From: JAJUJL01 sp041736465
GTDB taxonomy: Bacteria; Chloroflexota; Anaerolineae; Anaerolineales; UBA4823
Direction: 5' to 3'
Assembly (NCBI GenBank): GCA_041736465.1
Contig: JBGSTO010000299.1
Span: forward strand, 1-7,337
DNA length: 7,337 bases
Shown in pieces: positions 1-5,155 of the stretch. Position 1 is the stretch's first letter; every line of letters starts with the position of its first letter. The notes beneath the pieces are model-generated. The model saw only the letters and a list, made by a program, of their open reading frames with translations, made no database searches and was not told the DNA's origin. A program made the position numbers and the translations under genes.

Positions 1-863
1 CCCAGGTTGCGGTAGATGCTGACCAGCAGACCAACCGCAATCAAGCTTAAGGTGACGAACGGCGCCACGTAAGCGGCAAACGCGCCGGGGGTGAGAACGA
101 TTCCATCCAGCGCCTGCATAATCGACTGGCTGGCGACCACCAATCCGACCGTCATATTCAGCGTGATCAGGATGCTGGCGAGCAGCGTGCCCAGCGGCAG
201 CCGCCGCCAAACCAGCACCCCCGCCAGGAATGCCGATGGTAGGATAGCGCTCAGGTCCAGGGTATAGGTGGCTTCGGTGGTGTAGTGATCGAGCGTGGGC
301 GGCACCGTCCCCTGCGAGAGAGCGACCAGAATATCCACCAACCAGATGATGAGCGACAGCCCGGCAAGGAATAGAAAGCCGCTGATCCAGCGGTGCGGCA
401 TGCGAGCGGAAGTCCTCGCTGCCAGCTCCTGCAGATCGATGGAGCGAAACCCGATCACAAATGCGAACAGGCTGGCAGAGGCAGAGCCGATGTAGACCAG
501 CAGCAGGTTGTTGTAGGAGGCGCCCAATGCCAGCGAGGCTGAATTGTATAAAAAGTAAACCAGTATGCTGGTCAGAAACAGGCGGCTGCGCAGGCCAGCC
601 CGGCGATCCAGAACGATCGCCAGCAAAAGCAGCGGCACGCATACGAACAAGGTGGCAGCATCTGTGCCGCGAAATATGGGTGCTTTGAATGCCGCATCGT
701 TGCGATACAGACCTTGCCCGTAGATCTCCACCGTCTCGCCATGCACGCTGGTGAAGGTAAACGGCCCATCCCCACCTTGAGAGAACAGGCCAACCCCGGC
801 GTAGATGGCAGCGAATATGGCAACTAAAAAAGACAGCAGGTGCAGCGTTGTAGAGGGTTTCAT
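1..863 (-). CDS. Polytopic membrane protein of unknown function (3' end cut by window edge)
   Basis: The frame stays open from an ATG at 863-861 to the left edge, giving 287 visible residues. The start is preceded by AAGGAG (871-876) with 7 nt spacing, a good ribosome-binding site. About eight hydrophobic segments are visible, near residues 8-28, 66-86, 95-114, 119-140, 158-183, 203-219, 224-246 and 262-284, so it is an integral membrane protein. A roughly 40-residue polar loop after the first segment carries VHGETVEIYGQGLYRND, which resembles a recurring uncharacterised bacterial membrane family that I recall without a name or function. It follows CoA-transferase subunit B by 46 nt on the same strand and may share its transcript. 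Transport of a CoA-transferase substrate or product is conceivable, but no transporter signature is visible. The C-terminus lies outside the window. Confidence 0.8.
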   Translation of the reverse strand, partial: MKPSTTLHLLSFLVAIFAAIYAGVGLFSQGGDGPFTFTSVHGETVEIYGQGLYRNDAAFKAPIFRGTDAATLFVCVPLLLLAIVLDRRAGLRSRLFLTSILVYFLYNSASLALGASYNNLLLVYIGSASASLFAFVIGFRSIDLQELAARTSARMPHRWISGFLFLAGLSLIIWLVDILVALSQGTVPPTLDHYTTEATYTLDLSAILPSAFLAGVLVWRRLPLGTLLASILITLNMTVGLVVASQSIMQALDGIVLTPGAFAAYVAPFVTLSLIAVGLLVSIYRNL

Positions 864-909
864 GATGATGCTCCTTGATGAGAGGGTGCAGTGATGTTCC
901 TGAACAGGA

Positions 910-1719
910 TTACCTCCCCAACACCATCCCCGCTGGATCGATCTCCCTCAGCAGTTTGCGCTCCAGCTCAGACGGCGGCGTGGTGACCGGCACATACTCC
1001 GGTGTAAGGATCGTGAACTCGCTGTTGGCCTGCACATCTTCCAGGGTGGCGCCTGGATGCAAGCTGATCAACTGCAAGCGTTTGGTGTGCTCCTCGAAGC
1101 CGTAAACGCCCAACTGCGTGATCACGCGGTAAGGTCCGCAGCCCTGCGGCAGCCCGCAGCGCTCCCTCGCCCCAGGGCCGGATATCCATCCTGGCGTGGT
1201 GATGAAATCGAGCTTCTTTTGGAAGGTGCGTGCGCTCTGGTTGCGCATGATGAAGATCGTACGCCAGCAGAAGGAACCCACATCGTTGGCGCCGCCTGAG
1301 CCTGGCAGGCGCACTTTCGGGTGGCTCCAATCGCCGATCACGGTGGTGTTGATGTTGGCGTAGGCATCCACAGCCGCCGCACCCAGGAATCCGTAGTCGA
1401 TGTAGCCCGCCTGGCAGGCCGACATAACGTCGTGCATCGAGGTGGCGGCGATAGCCTTGCAGAAGGTGAGCGAATCGCCCACCGAGACGGGCAGCATGGG
1501 GATGCGCGGTCCGATTCCGCCCGCCTCGAAAACCAGCAGCAGGTTAGGCGCGTGGCCGCGCTGCGCCAGCATGGCGGCGATCATCGGCAGACCCGTGCCC
1601 ACCAGCACCGAACGGTTATCCTCGAGAAGACGCGACGCCACGCAGGTGATCAGCTCTGCGGGGGTGTAATCCTGCGTCGCAGCCTTTTCCACTTCCAGCC
1701 GGTCCTGTAATGCAACCAT
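910..1719 (-). CDS. CoA-transferase subunit B, glutaconate CoA-transferase (GctB)-like
   Basis: This 269-residue protein is the beta subunit of a family I CoA-transferase, a cytoplasmic enzyme that moves CoA between carboxylic acids through a glutamyl-CoA thioester. It aligns by eye along its whole length with Acidaminococcus GctB (about 266 residues): VGTGLPMIAA (39-49), VFEAGG (63-68), SVGD (79-82), the glycine motif GSGGAND (140-146), PGWISGPGARERCGLP (176-191) and EEIDP-like REIDP near the C-terminus. Glu65 falls where GctB has its catalytic Glu54; both are 17 residues before the aspartate of SVGD. IpdB-type hydrolase subunits are reported to lack that residue, so a real transferase is favoured here. 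The ATG at 1719 has GGAGGTGA upstream, which contains the TGA stop of subunit A, implying translational coupling. The substrate is unknown; glutaconate itself is not implied. Confidence 0.92.
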   Translation of the reverse strand: MVALQDRLEVEKAATQDYTPAELITCVASRLLEDNRSVLVGTGLPMIAAMLAQRGHAPNLLLVFEAGGIGPRIPMLPVSVGDSLTFCKAIAATSMHDVMSACQAGYIDYGFLGAAAVDAYANINTTVIGDWSHPKVRLPGSGGANDVGSFCWRTIFIMRNQSARTFQKKLDFITTPGWISGPGARERCGLPQGCGPYRVITQLGVYGFEEHTKRLQLISLHPGATLEDVQANSEFTILTPEYVPVTTPPSELERKLLREIDPAGMVLGR

Positions 1720-1722
1720 GGT

Positions 1723-2724
1723 TCACCTCCCCTTGCACTGTTCGAGCTGTTCGAGACGCTGCAGAGTCTCTGTGCCGCCTACCCGCTCCAGGTACTGCGA
1801 AAAATCTGCAGCACCATAAACATATTCCTCCAGGTATGCCTGCGCACCTTGCAGCGTTTTGGCCTGGCGCAGCCAGAGCTGGATATGAGGCTCGTCGAAG
1901 TTGTACAGGTACGGCATCAGGGTGGGGTGGGCGCCGTATTTGACCTCGCACACCGCGTCCACGATATAAAACGGGATATCCGTACGTTGGGGATGGTCGC
2001 GGATCTCTTCGTTGTCCACGATCTGTTCCGTGGTCAGCAGCACGCGGCGGGAGGCGCGCGCCAGTTCGATATCTTCGACCGGGATGCCGTCGATCTGCGC
2101 GTTGCCGAAGCGATCGCAGCGCGGCACGTGGATCAGCGTTACATCCGGAATGGCGGCGGGGACTAAAATGATGGGCTTATTGCTCCACGGGTCGAGCACC
2201 TCGATCGCCGAGCTTTTCTCGAAGGTGTCCGTGCCTGCCATGTTGCGCACAGGGATGAACGGCACCCCCATCATGGCAGCCAGAAAGCGCCATTGATAGG
2301 CAGCGTTGGAAAGCTCAGCCACCACCCGCACCGCGCCGCTTTCGACCGCCCGGCGCCCGGCAGGTGAGAGGCCGCGCAGCTCGTGACCGAAAGCATAGGC
2401 GCACTCCACCTTCTGCACGCAGCCGCCTCCGATCAGCAGGTCGATGTCATGCACCGCAGTTTTTCCGGCGATCACCAACTCCCGCCGTTTTTGGCGGATA
2501 ATCTCATAGATCAGCGCCATAGGCGTGCGGATATGCCCGAAGCCGCCGATCGCCAGGTAGGCCCCGTCAGGAACGAAGCGCTCGACCGCCGCCTGGACAG
2601 TCATGCGCTTATCGATCAGGCCGCGGGGCTTGTTCTCACGGATCCAGGCGCGATTCTCGTCTGGATCGTGCCAGCCAACCAGTTCCCCCGAGCCTTCCGC
2701 CAGGATAGGAATGTGTTTTTCCAC
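1723..2724 (-). CDS. CoA-transferase subunit A, glutaconate CoA-transferase (GctA)-like, with N-terminal extension
   Basis: This is the partner of the downstream subunit B in a heteromeric family I CoA-transferase. I place the start at GTG 2724, because AGGAGG at 2730-2735 sits 5 nt upstream; a TTG at 2739 in the same frame would overlap that site. The product is 333 residues. From residue 41 (MTVQAAVERF) it follows GctA by eye: GGFGHIRTP (60-68) at the CoA-site region, VPFIPV (154-159), a DRFGNAQIDG segment (204-213), EQIVDNEEIRDHP (233-245), DIPFYIVDAV (249-258) and YGAHP (263-267). About 40 residues before this core (acidic and polar, with GWHDPDE at 17-23) have no counterpart in GctA; I recall a similar extension in related proteins of Chloroflexota and archaea. 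The IpdA-type hydratase/hydrolase is the main alternative. First gene of the minus-strand operon. Confidence 0.92.
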   Translation of the reverse strand: MEKHIPILAEGSGELVGWHDPDENRAWIRENKPRGLIDKRMTVQAAVERFVPDGAYLAIGGFGHIRTPMALIYEIIRQKRRELVIAGKTAVHDIDLLIGGGCVQKVECAYAFGHELRGLSPAGRRAVESGAVRVVAELSNAAYQWRFLAAMMGVPFIPVRNMAGTDTFEKSSAIEVLDPWSNKPIILVPAAIPDVTLIHVPRCDRFGNAQIDGIPVEDIELARASRRVLLTTEQIVDNEEIRDHPQRTDIPFYIVDAVCEVKYGAHPTLMPYLYNFDEPHIQLWLRQAKTLQGAQAYLEEYVYGAADFSQYLERVGGTETLQRLEQLEQCKGR

Positions 2725-2771
2725 AGGCGCCTCCTGCAAGATGTGCTGGATGTGCTTCTGCCCCTGTCTTA

Positions 2772-2777
2772 ATTATA
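2772..2777 (-). promoter_or_regulatory. Probable -10 box of the CoA-transferase operon
   Basis: The minus strand reads TATAAT, a perfect sigma-70 type -10. A start about 7 nt downstream would leave a leader of roughly 40 nt before the GTG at 2724. No good -35 exists at 16-18 bp spacing: the hexamer there falls on the GTAGGG foot of the adjacent hairpin and reads CCCTAC. The promoter is therefore either activator-dependent or uses another contact. Confidence 0.5.
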
Positions 2778-2794
2778 CATCCGTCACACGCCAC

Positions 2795-2849
2795 GTAGGG
2801 CGAGCTGTTAGCTCGCCCCGGTTCCGGACAAACTAACAGTTTGTCCTAC
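2795..2849. repeat. REPIN-like element: two inverted GTAG-footed hairpins
   Basis: Hairpin 1 has stem GGGCGAGCT (2798-2806) and AGCTCGCCC (2810-2818) with loop GTT. Hairpin 2 has stem GGACAAACT (2826-2834) and AGTTTGTCC (2838-2846); its loop is AAC on the plus strand and GTT on the minus strand. Each is a perfect 9-bp stem with a 3-nt loop. Each has the tetranucleotide GTAG at its 5' foot when read in its own orientation (2795-2798 on plus, 2849-2846 on minus), so the two units face each other, as in REPINs. GTAG-footed hairpins are the known substrate form of RAYT (REP-associated tyrosine transposase) enzymes; no such gene is in this window. Confidence 0.7.
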
Positions 2850-2872
2850 ATAAAGGCAAAAGCAGATCTCTC

Positions 2873-2896
2873 CTACTGCATCAGAACTTGCAGTAG
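2873..2896. repeat. Small inverted repeat CTACTGCA / TGCAGTAG
   Basis: Perfect 8-bp arms at 2873-2880 and 2889-2896 surround an 8-nt spacer. It lies 24 bp right of the REPIN-like pair and ends in CTAC and GTAG, but its arms do not otherwise match that pair. It could be an operator dyad or a weak hairpin; neither arm is followed by a T-run on the plus strand. Confidence 0.4.
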
Positions 2897-3001
2897 AATC
2901 ATTCACCATGACGCACAACCGCATCGACGTGGAAGAGTATCAGGGTGAAGATAATAGGGTGATTGGTGCGAGAGGAGCGTACTAAAACGCCCAAACCCCT
3001 T

Positions 3002-3007
3002 TATAAT
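3002..3007 (+). promoter_or_regulatory. Probable -10 box for the rightward gene pair
   Basis: The plus strand reads TATAAT, 20 bp before the ATG at 3027. A start about 7 nt downstream would put the transcript's 5' end almost at the ribosome-binding site (AGAGGAG, 3015-3021), giving a very short leader. The hexamer 17 bp upstream (GTACTA) is a poor -35. It would serve the small gene and, 50 nt after that gene ends, the lipoprotein gene. Confidence 0.4.
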
Positions 3008-3026
3008 TGAAATCAGAGGAGCATGT

Positions 3027-3257
3027 ATGAGCCAGCCAATCCTGGTGTTTGGCGCGGGGGGCAGCGGTGGCGCAGAAATCGTCGCGGCGCTGCAGCGCCT
3101 TGGCGCAGCGGTGTGGGCTGCCGGCGCCGGTCCCAAAATCACCCAACAGCGCGTTGGCGAGCAGGTCGACTTCATCTCGCTGATGGAGGTCGAAAACAAC
3201 CGCGGCACGCCGCATTACAAACAAGATTATCGCGGGGCGTGGATGGCGGAGCCCTAG
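3027..3257 (+). CDS. Small protein with N-terminal Rossmann-like fold; possible gene remnant
   Basis: A 76-residue frame starts at ATG 3027 with AGAGGAG (3015-3021) 5 nt upstream; the overlapping ATG at 3023 is too close to that site. Residues 1-33 look like the first strand-turn-helix-strand of an NAD(P)-binding protein: PILVFGAGGSGGAEIVAALQ, with the turn GAGGSGG at 9-15, then GAAVWAAG. Full-length members, such as NmrA-like or short-chain dehydrogenase types, run to about 250-300 residues, so this is far too short for an enzyme. The tail contains NNRGTPHYKQDY, faintly like the conserved segment after the active region of NmrA-like proteins (RNTGxPHFxSK), which would fit an internal deletion. 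That match is weak. It may be a decayed gene or a real small protein. The lipoprotein gene begins 50 nt downstream on the same strand. Confidence 0.5.
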   Translation: MSQPILVFGAGGSGGAEIVAALQRLGAAVWAAGAGPKITQQRVGEQVDFISLMEVENNRGTPHYKQDYRGAWMAEP

Positions 3258-3307
3258 CCGTCTGCTGCGACAGCCAGGCCCCACTTTTCGAAGGAGGTTC
3301 ACATTCT

Positions 3308-4018
3308 ATGTCGAACTTTGTCAAAACGATCACTATACTCCTCAGCCTGTTCGTGCTGGCTGGCTGCGGTCCATCTCAAACCCCAGCCGCTCCCACGATA
3401 AATCCAGACAGCATCCGCACCGAGGCAGCCGCCACGGTGCTGGCACAGGTGACCCAGGATCTGGCCCTTACCCCCTCGGCCACGCTGATGCCCAGCCCCA
3501 CCGCAACCACGGCGCCTTCCGTCACACCCACCACCAGCCCGACTTTGCCAGCCGCAACCCTTGCACCCACCGCCACTGCGACAGTCACCGGTACGGCCAA
3601 CCTGAGCAATATCGCCCGCTGGGTATCCCAAACCATCCCCGATGGCACAATCTTCCTGCCAGGAGAGACCTTCACCATGACCTGGCAGGTGCAGAACGCC
3701 GGCGAGGCGACATGGACCGCCGGATACTGGCTGCGTTTCTTCAGCGGGAACGCTTTTGGCGCCCCGGTAGAAGTTTCCCTGGGGCAGGAAGTCTTACCGG
3801 ATGGGATCGTCGAGATCACGCTGCTCATGCGGGCGCCGCTCCAACCCGGCGAGTACCGCAGCGATTGGGTGCTGGCGAACGAAGCGCGCGCCAATTTCAA
3901 AGATCCGATCTTCCTCAAGATCGTTGTGCCCGAGCCGACTGCCACACCGACCCGGACTGCGACTCCAACCAGAACCGCGACGCCCACCAGGACGCCAACG
4001 GCGACTGCTGCTCCATAA
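3308..4018 (+). CDS. Lipoprotein with Thr/Pro-rich linkers and one NBR1-type Ig-like domain
   Basis: The start is ATG 3308, with AAGGAGG at 3291-3297; the frame is open further upstream, but without a start that has a suitable ribosome-binding site. The product is 236 residues. Residues 1-20 are a lipoprotein signal: Lys6, a hydrophobic run at 8-18, and lipobox LAGC with Cys20 as the lipidation site, so the mature protein should be membrane-anchored and exported. Residues 21-100 are a low-complexity Ala/Thr/Pro/Ser linker. Residues 101-207 match the NBR1 central-domain Ig-like fold common in Anaerolineae: TIPDGTIFLPGETFTMTWQV (109-128), NAGEATWTAGYWLRF (130-144) and PGEYRSDWVLA (180-190). The tail has three TPTRT(A/P) units (213-230) and stops without a further domain. 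It probably binds or displays at the surface; no enzymatic motif is seen. Convergent with the SRPBCC gene. Confidence 0.88.
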   Translation: MSNFVKTITILLSLFVLAGCGPSQTPAAPTINPDSIRTEAAATVLAQVTQDLALTPSATLMPSPTATTAPSVTPTTSPTLPAATLAPTATATVTGTANLSNIARWVSQTIPDGTIFLPGETFTMTWQVQNAGEATWTAGYWLRFFSGNAFGAPVEVSLGQEVLPDGIVEITLLMRAPLQPGEYRSDWVLANEARANFKDPIFLKIVVPEPTATPTRTATPTRTATPTRTPTATAAP

Positions 4019-4019
4019 C

Positions 4020-4138
4020 CCTCAGGGTGACAGCGTGCTTGTCATCCTGAGGAGCGTCCTGTGCTCCTCAGGATCTGGCGTTACGCAAGCGAGGAGATCC
4101 TTCACTATGTTCAGGATGACATCTCGTTGAGGACGACA
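4020..4138. repeat. Palindromic repeat cluster built on TCAGGATGACA (MITE/REP-like)
   Basis: Copies of an 11-mer recur: TCAGGGTGACA at 4022-4032, its inverse TGTCATCCTGA at 4040-4050, TCAGGATGACA at 4111-4121, and a degenerate TGAGGACGACA at 4128-4138. Three folds compete. First, 4020-4032 pairs with 4040-4052 (13 bp, one G-T, 7-nt loop). Second, ATCCTGAGGAGC (4044-4055) pairs perfectly with 4063-4074 (12 bp, 7-nt loop). Third, the 11-bp termini 4040-4050 and 4111-4121 enclose an inner pair AGGATCT (4070-4076) and AGATCCT (4095-4101). It resembles intergenic repeats of the 'GTCATCCTGAG ... TCAGGATGAC' type that I recall from many environmental bacterial genomes. It fills the gap between convergent genes, and its first stem, 1 nt after the lipoprotein stop, may also end transcription although no T-run follows. 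Confidence 0.7.
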
Positions 4139-4162
4139 AAAGAGCAGCGTGCCTGCTGCGCA

Positions 4163-4615
4163 TCAGGCTTCAGATGCAACTCTGGCTAACTGCTGCAGCT
4201 CCTTGACGTAAACCGGGCGCAGTACCCGCGCGGCCAGCCAGCCTTCCAGCCTGCCCGCCAGCCTCTGGCGGACCAGCAGGGCGGTTTCGATGGTCACAAA
4301 AGCCTCTTTCCCCTCACGGCGCGGCTCGACGAAGAAGCGGGTGACAGCGCCGTTGGTCTCGTTCGTCTCAACCAGCACCCGCCCGGGCTGCGGCTCGCTG
4401 ATAGCGAGGCGAAAATCCTGCACTTTGCCCAGCAACTGCATCTGCAAAGCAATCACCGTGCCGCTGCCGGTGCCGCCCTGCTCCACCTGCATGGCGGCGA
4501 AGTAGGGTTTGGGCAGGATGAGCGGGTGGCTGCTGCGGTAGTCAGCGATGATGGCATAGACGCGTTCCGCCGGCGCCGGAATGAGCGCCGAGGTGGAAAT
4601 GAGATAATGAGCCAT
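4163..4615 (-). CDS. SRPBCC (START-like / polyketide cyclase-type) domain protein
   Basis: The start is ATG 4615, with GGAGG at 4623-4627 and 7 nt spacing; an upstream in-frame ATG at 4660 lies in the loop of a terminator-like hairpin and has no good ribosome-binding site. The product is 150 residues, the usual size of a single SRPBCC domain, a helix-grip fold with a deep hydrophobic pocket. The opening is typical: a beta strand (YLISTSALIPAP), then the helix AERVYAIIADYRSSHPLIL (16-34), then strands around GTGSGTVIALQMQLLG (48-63) and PGRVLVETNE. A long C-terminal helix (about 115-148, with RLEGWLAARVLRPVYVKELQ) closes the pocket. Such proteins bind lipids or hydrophobic metabolites, and some are cyclases; the ligand here is unknown. 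Last gene of the LuxR-cupin-SRPBCC run, 66 nt after the cupin gene. No signal peptide, so cytoplasmic. Confidence 0.85.
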   Translation of the reverse strand: MAHYLISTSALIPAPAERVYAIIADYRSSHPLILPKPYFAAMQVEQGGTGSGTVIALQMQLLGKVQDFRLAISEPQPGRVLVETNETNGAVTRFFVEPRREGKEAFVTIETALLVRQRLAGRLEGWLAARVLRPVYVKELQQLARVASEA

Positions 4616-4627
4616 TGGTTGACCTCC

Positions 4628-4671
4628 AAAAATGGCCTGCCAGGCGGCGGCGGCGGCCATCGCCTGGCAGG
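4628..4671 (-). terminator. Terminator- or attenuator-like hairpin between cupin and SRPBCC genes
   Basis: On the minus strand an 11-bp perfect GC-rich stem (plus-strand positions 4636-4646 pairing with 4661-4671; arm CCTGCCAGGCG) has a 14-nt loop and is followed by CCA and five T (4632-4628). The T-run leads directly into GGAGG, the SRPBCC ribosome-binding site. The shape fits an intrinsic terminator lowering read-through from the cupin gene. The 3-nt offset and short T-run make it imperfect. Confidence 0.5.
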
Positions 4672-4681
4672 TCGGGAGCGT

Positions 4682-5155
4682 TTATGCCTGCCGGGGCGGC
4701 AGGATTTCAACGTTGTGCCGGCTGGCGACGGCAGCCATCTGCTCGTAGGGCGGGCGGCCCTGCCGGGCGATCTCGCTGAAGTCGCGCAGGAAGCGGTCGT
4801 GCCCGCCGGGGGTGGTGAAAACCAGCAGCGTGCCGGGCTTGAGGCCGCTGTTGCGGAAGTTGTGCACCACGCAGCGCGGGATAATCACCCAGCTTCCGGC
4901 TGAACCGGCAGCTTTGCCCTCGCCCAGGGTGAACTCGAACTCGCCTTCTAAGATGTAGAACACCTTGTCGGTGTCCAGCAAGATATGGGGCGGAGAGCCG
5001 GCGCCGGGCGTCACCACCTGCTCCAGCACGGTGAGCGCTTCGTTGAACTCTTCGGAGCGCACGACTTCGGTGAGGGTAATGCCCATCATGCTGAAAGAAG
5101 GGCCCTGTCCTCTGGCTGCGATGCGAGCTTCCCTGGTATTGATCCTGGTATTCAT
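4682..5155 (-). CDS. Cupin-domain protein with altered metal-ligand motif
   Basis: This 157-residue protein starts at ATG 5155, with AGGAGG (5161-5166) 5 nt upstream. It is a single-domain cupin (cupin_2 type): a small beta-barrel. Motif 1 is GSPPHILLDTDKVFYILEGE (53-72), where the family usually has G(X)5HXH(X)3-4E(X)6G. His57 is kept, but the second His position is Leu59 and the Glu position is Asp63 or Lys64. Motif 2 is GSWVIIPRCVVHNFRN (87-102), where His98 and Asn102 are kept but the usual Gly of PxGxxH is Cys or Val. At most two or three of the four canonical metal ligands remain, so it may bind metal differently or act as a ligand-binding rather than catalytic cupin. The N-terminal 20 residues are polar, with no signal peptide. 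It lies 153 nt downstream of the LuxR regulator on the same strand. Confidence 0.87.
   Translation of the reverse strand: MNTRINTREARIAARGQGPSFSMMGITLTEVVRSEEFNEALTVLEQVVTPGAGSPPHILLDTDKVFYILEGEFEFTLGEGKAAGSAGSWVIIPRCVVHNFRNSGLKPGTLLVFTTPGGHDRFLRDFSEIARQGRPPYEQMAAVASRHNVEILPPRQA

Larger units (their letters stand above)
2725..3026. other. Divergent intergenic region, about 300 bp, with no convincing gene
   Basis: This stretch separates the leftward CoA-transferase operon from the rightward small gene and lipoprotein. From left to right it holds the subunit A ribosome-binding site, two tandem GATGTGCT copies (2740-2747 and 2749-2756) in the leader, a leftward TATAAT, a pair of REP-type hairpins (2795-2849), an 8-bp inverted repeat (2873-2880 with 2889-2896), and a rightward TATAAT (3002-3007). 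A 25-codon ATG frame at 2908-2985 lacks a ribosome-binding site and is not called. Confidence 0.7.

Noticed and set aside
1321..1710. A 129-codon plus-strand frame inside CoA-transferase subunit B
   Set aside because: It is antisense to a strongly conserved gene, has His/Arg/Gly-rich composition typical of a GC-rich shadow frame, and shows no domain.
2725..2739. TTG 2739 as the start of CoA-transferase subunit A
   Set aside because: It overlaps AGGAGG, which sits 5 nt before the GTG at 2724; the shorter start explains that site.
2795..2849. Reading the hairpin pair as a CRISPR repeat or a simple bidirectional terminator
   Set aside because: There are only two units, inverted rather than direct and without spacers, and no T-run follows either stem.
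2908..2985. A 25-codon ATG frame on the plus strand (MTHNRIDVEEYQGEDNRVIG...)
   Set aside because: It has no ribosome-binding site, no recognisable motif and chance length; it could only be supported by conservation.
3023..3307. Upstream extension of the lipoprotein frame starting at ATG 3023
   Set aside because: The lipoprotein signal peptide and lipobox begin at ATG 3308, which has its own AAGGAGG. The upstream part is Arg-rich out-of-frame translation of the small Rossmann-like gene.
3376..3987. A 203-codon minus-strand frame inside the lipoprotein gene
   Set aside because: Its Val/Gly repeats are the complement of the Thr/Pro linker codons; the plus-strand gene has a lipobox and an Ig-like domain.
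4616..4660. Longer start for the SRPBCC protein at ATG 4660
   Set aside because: It would translate the GC-rich terminator-like hairpin into an Ala-rich stretch; ATG 4615 has GGAGG at ideal spacing, and the domain begins there.
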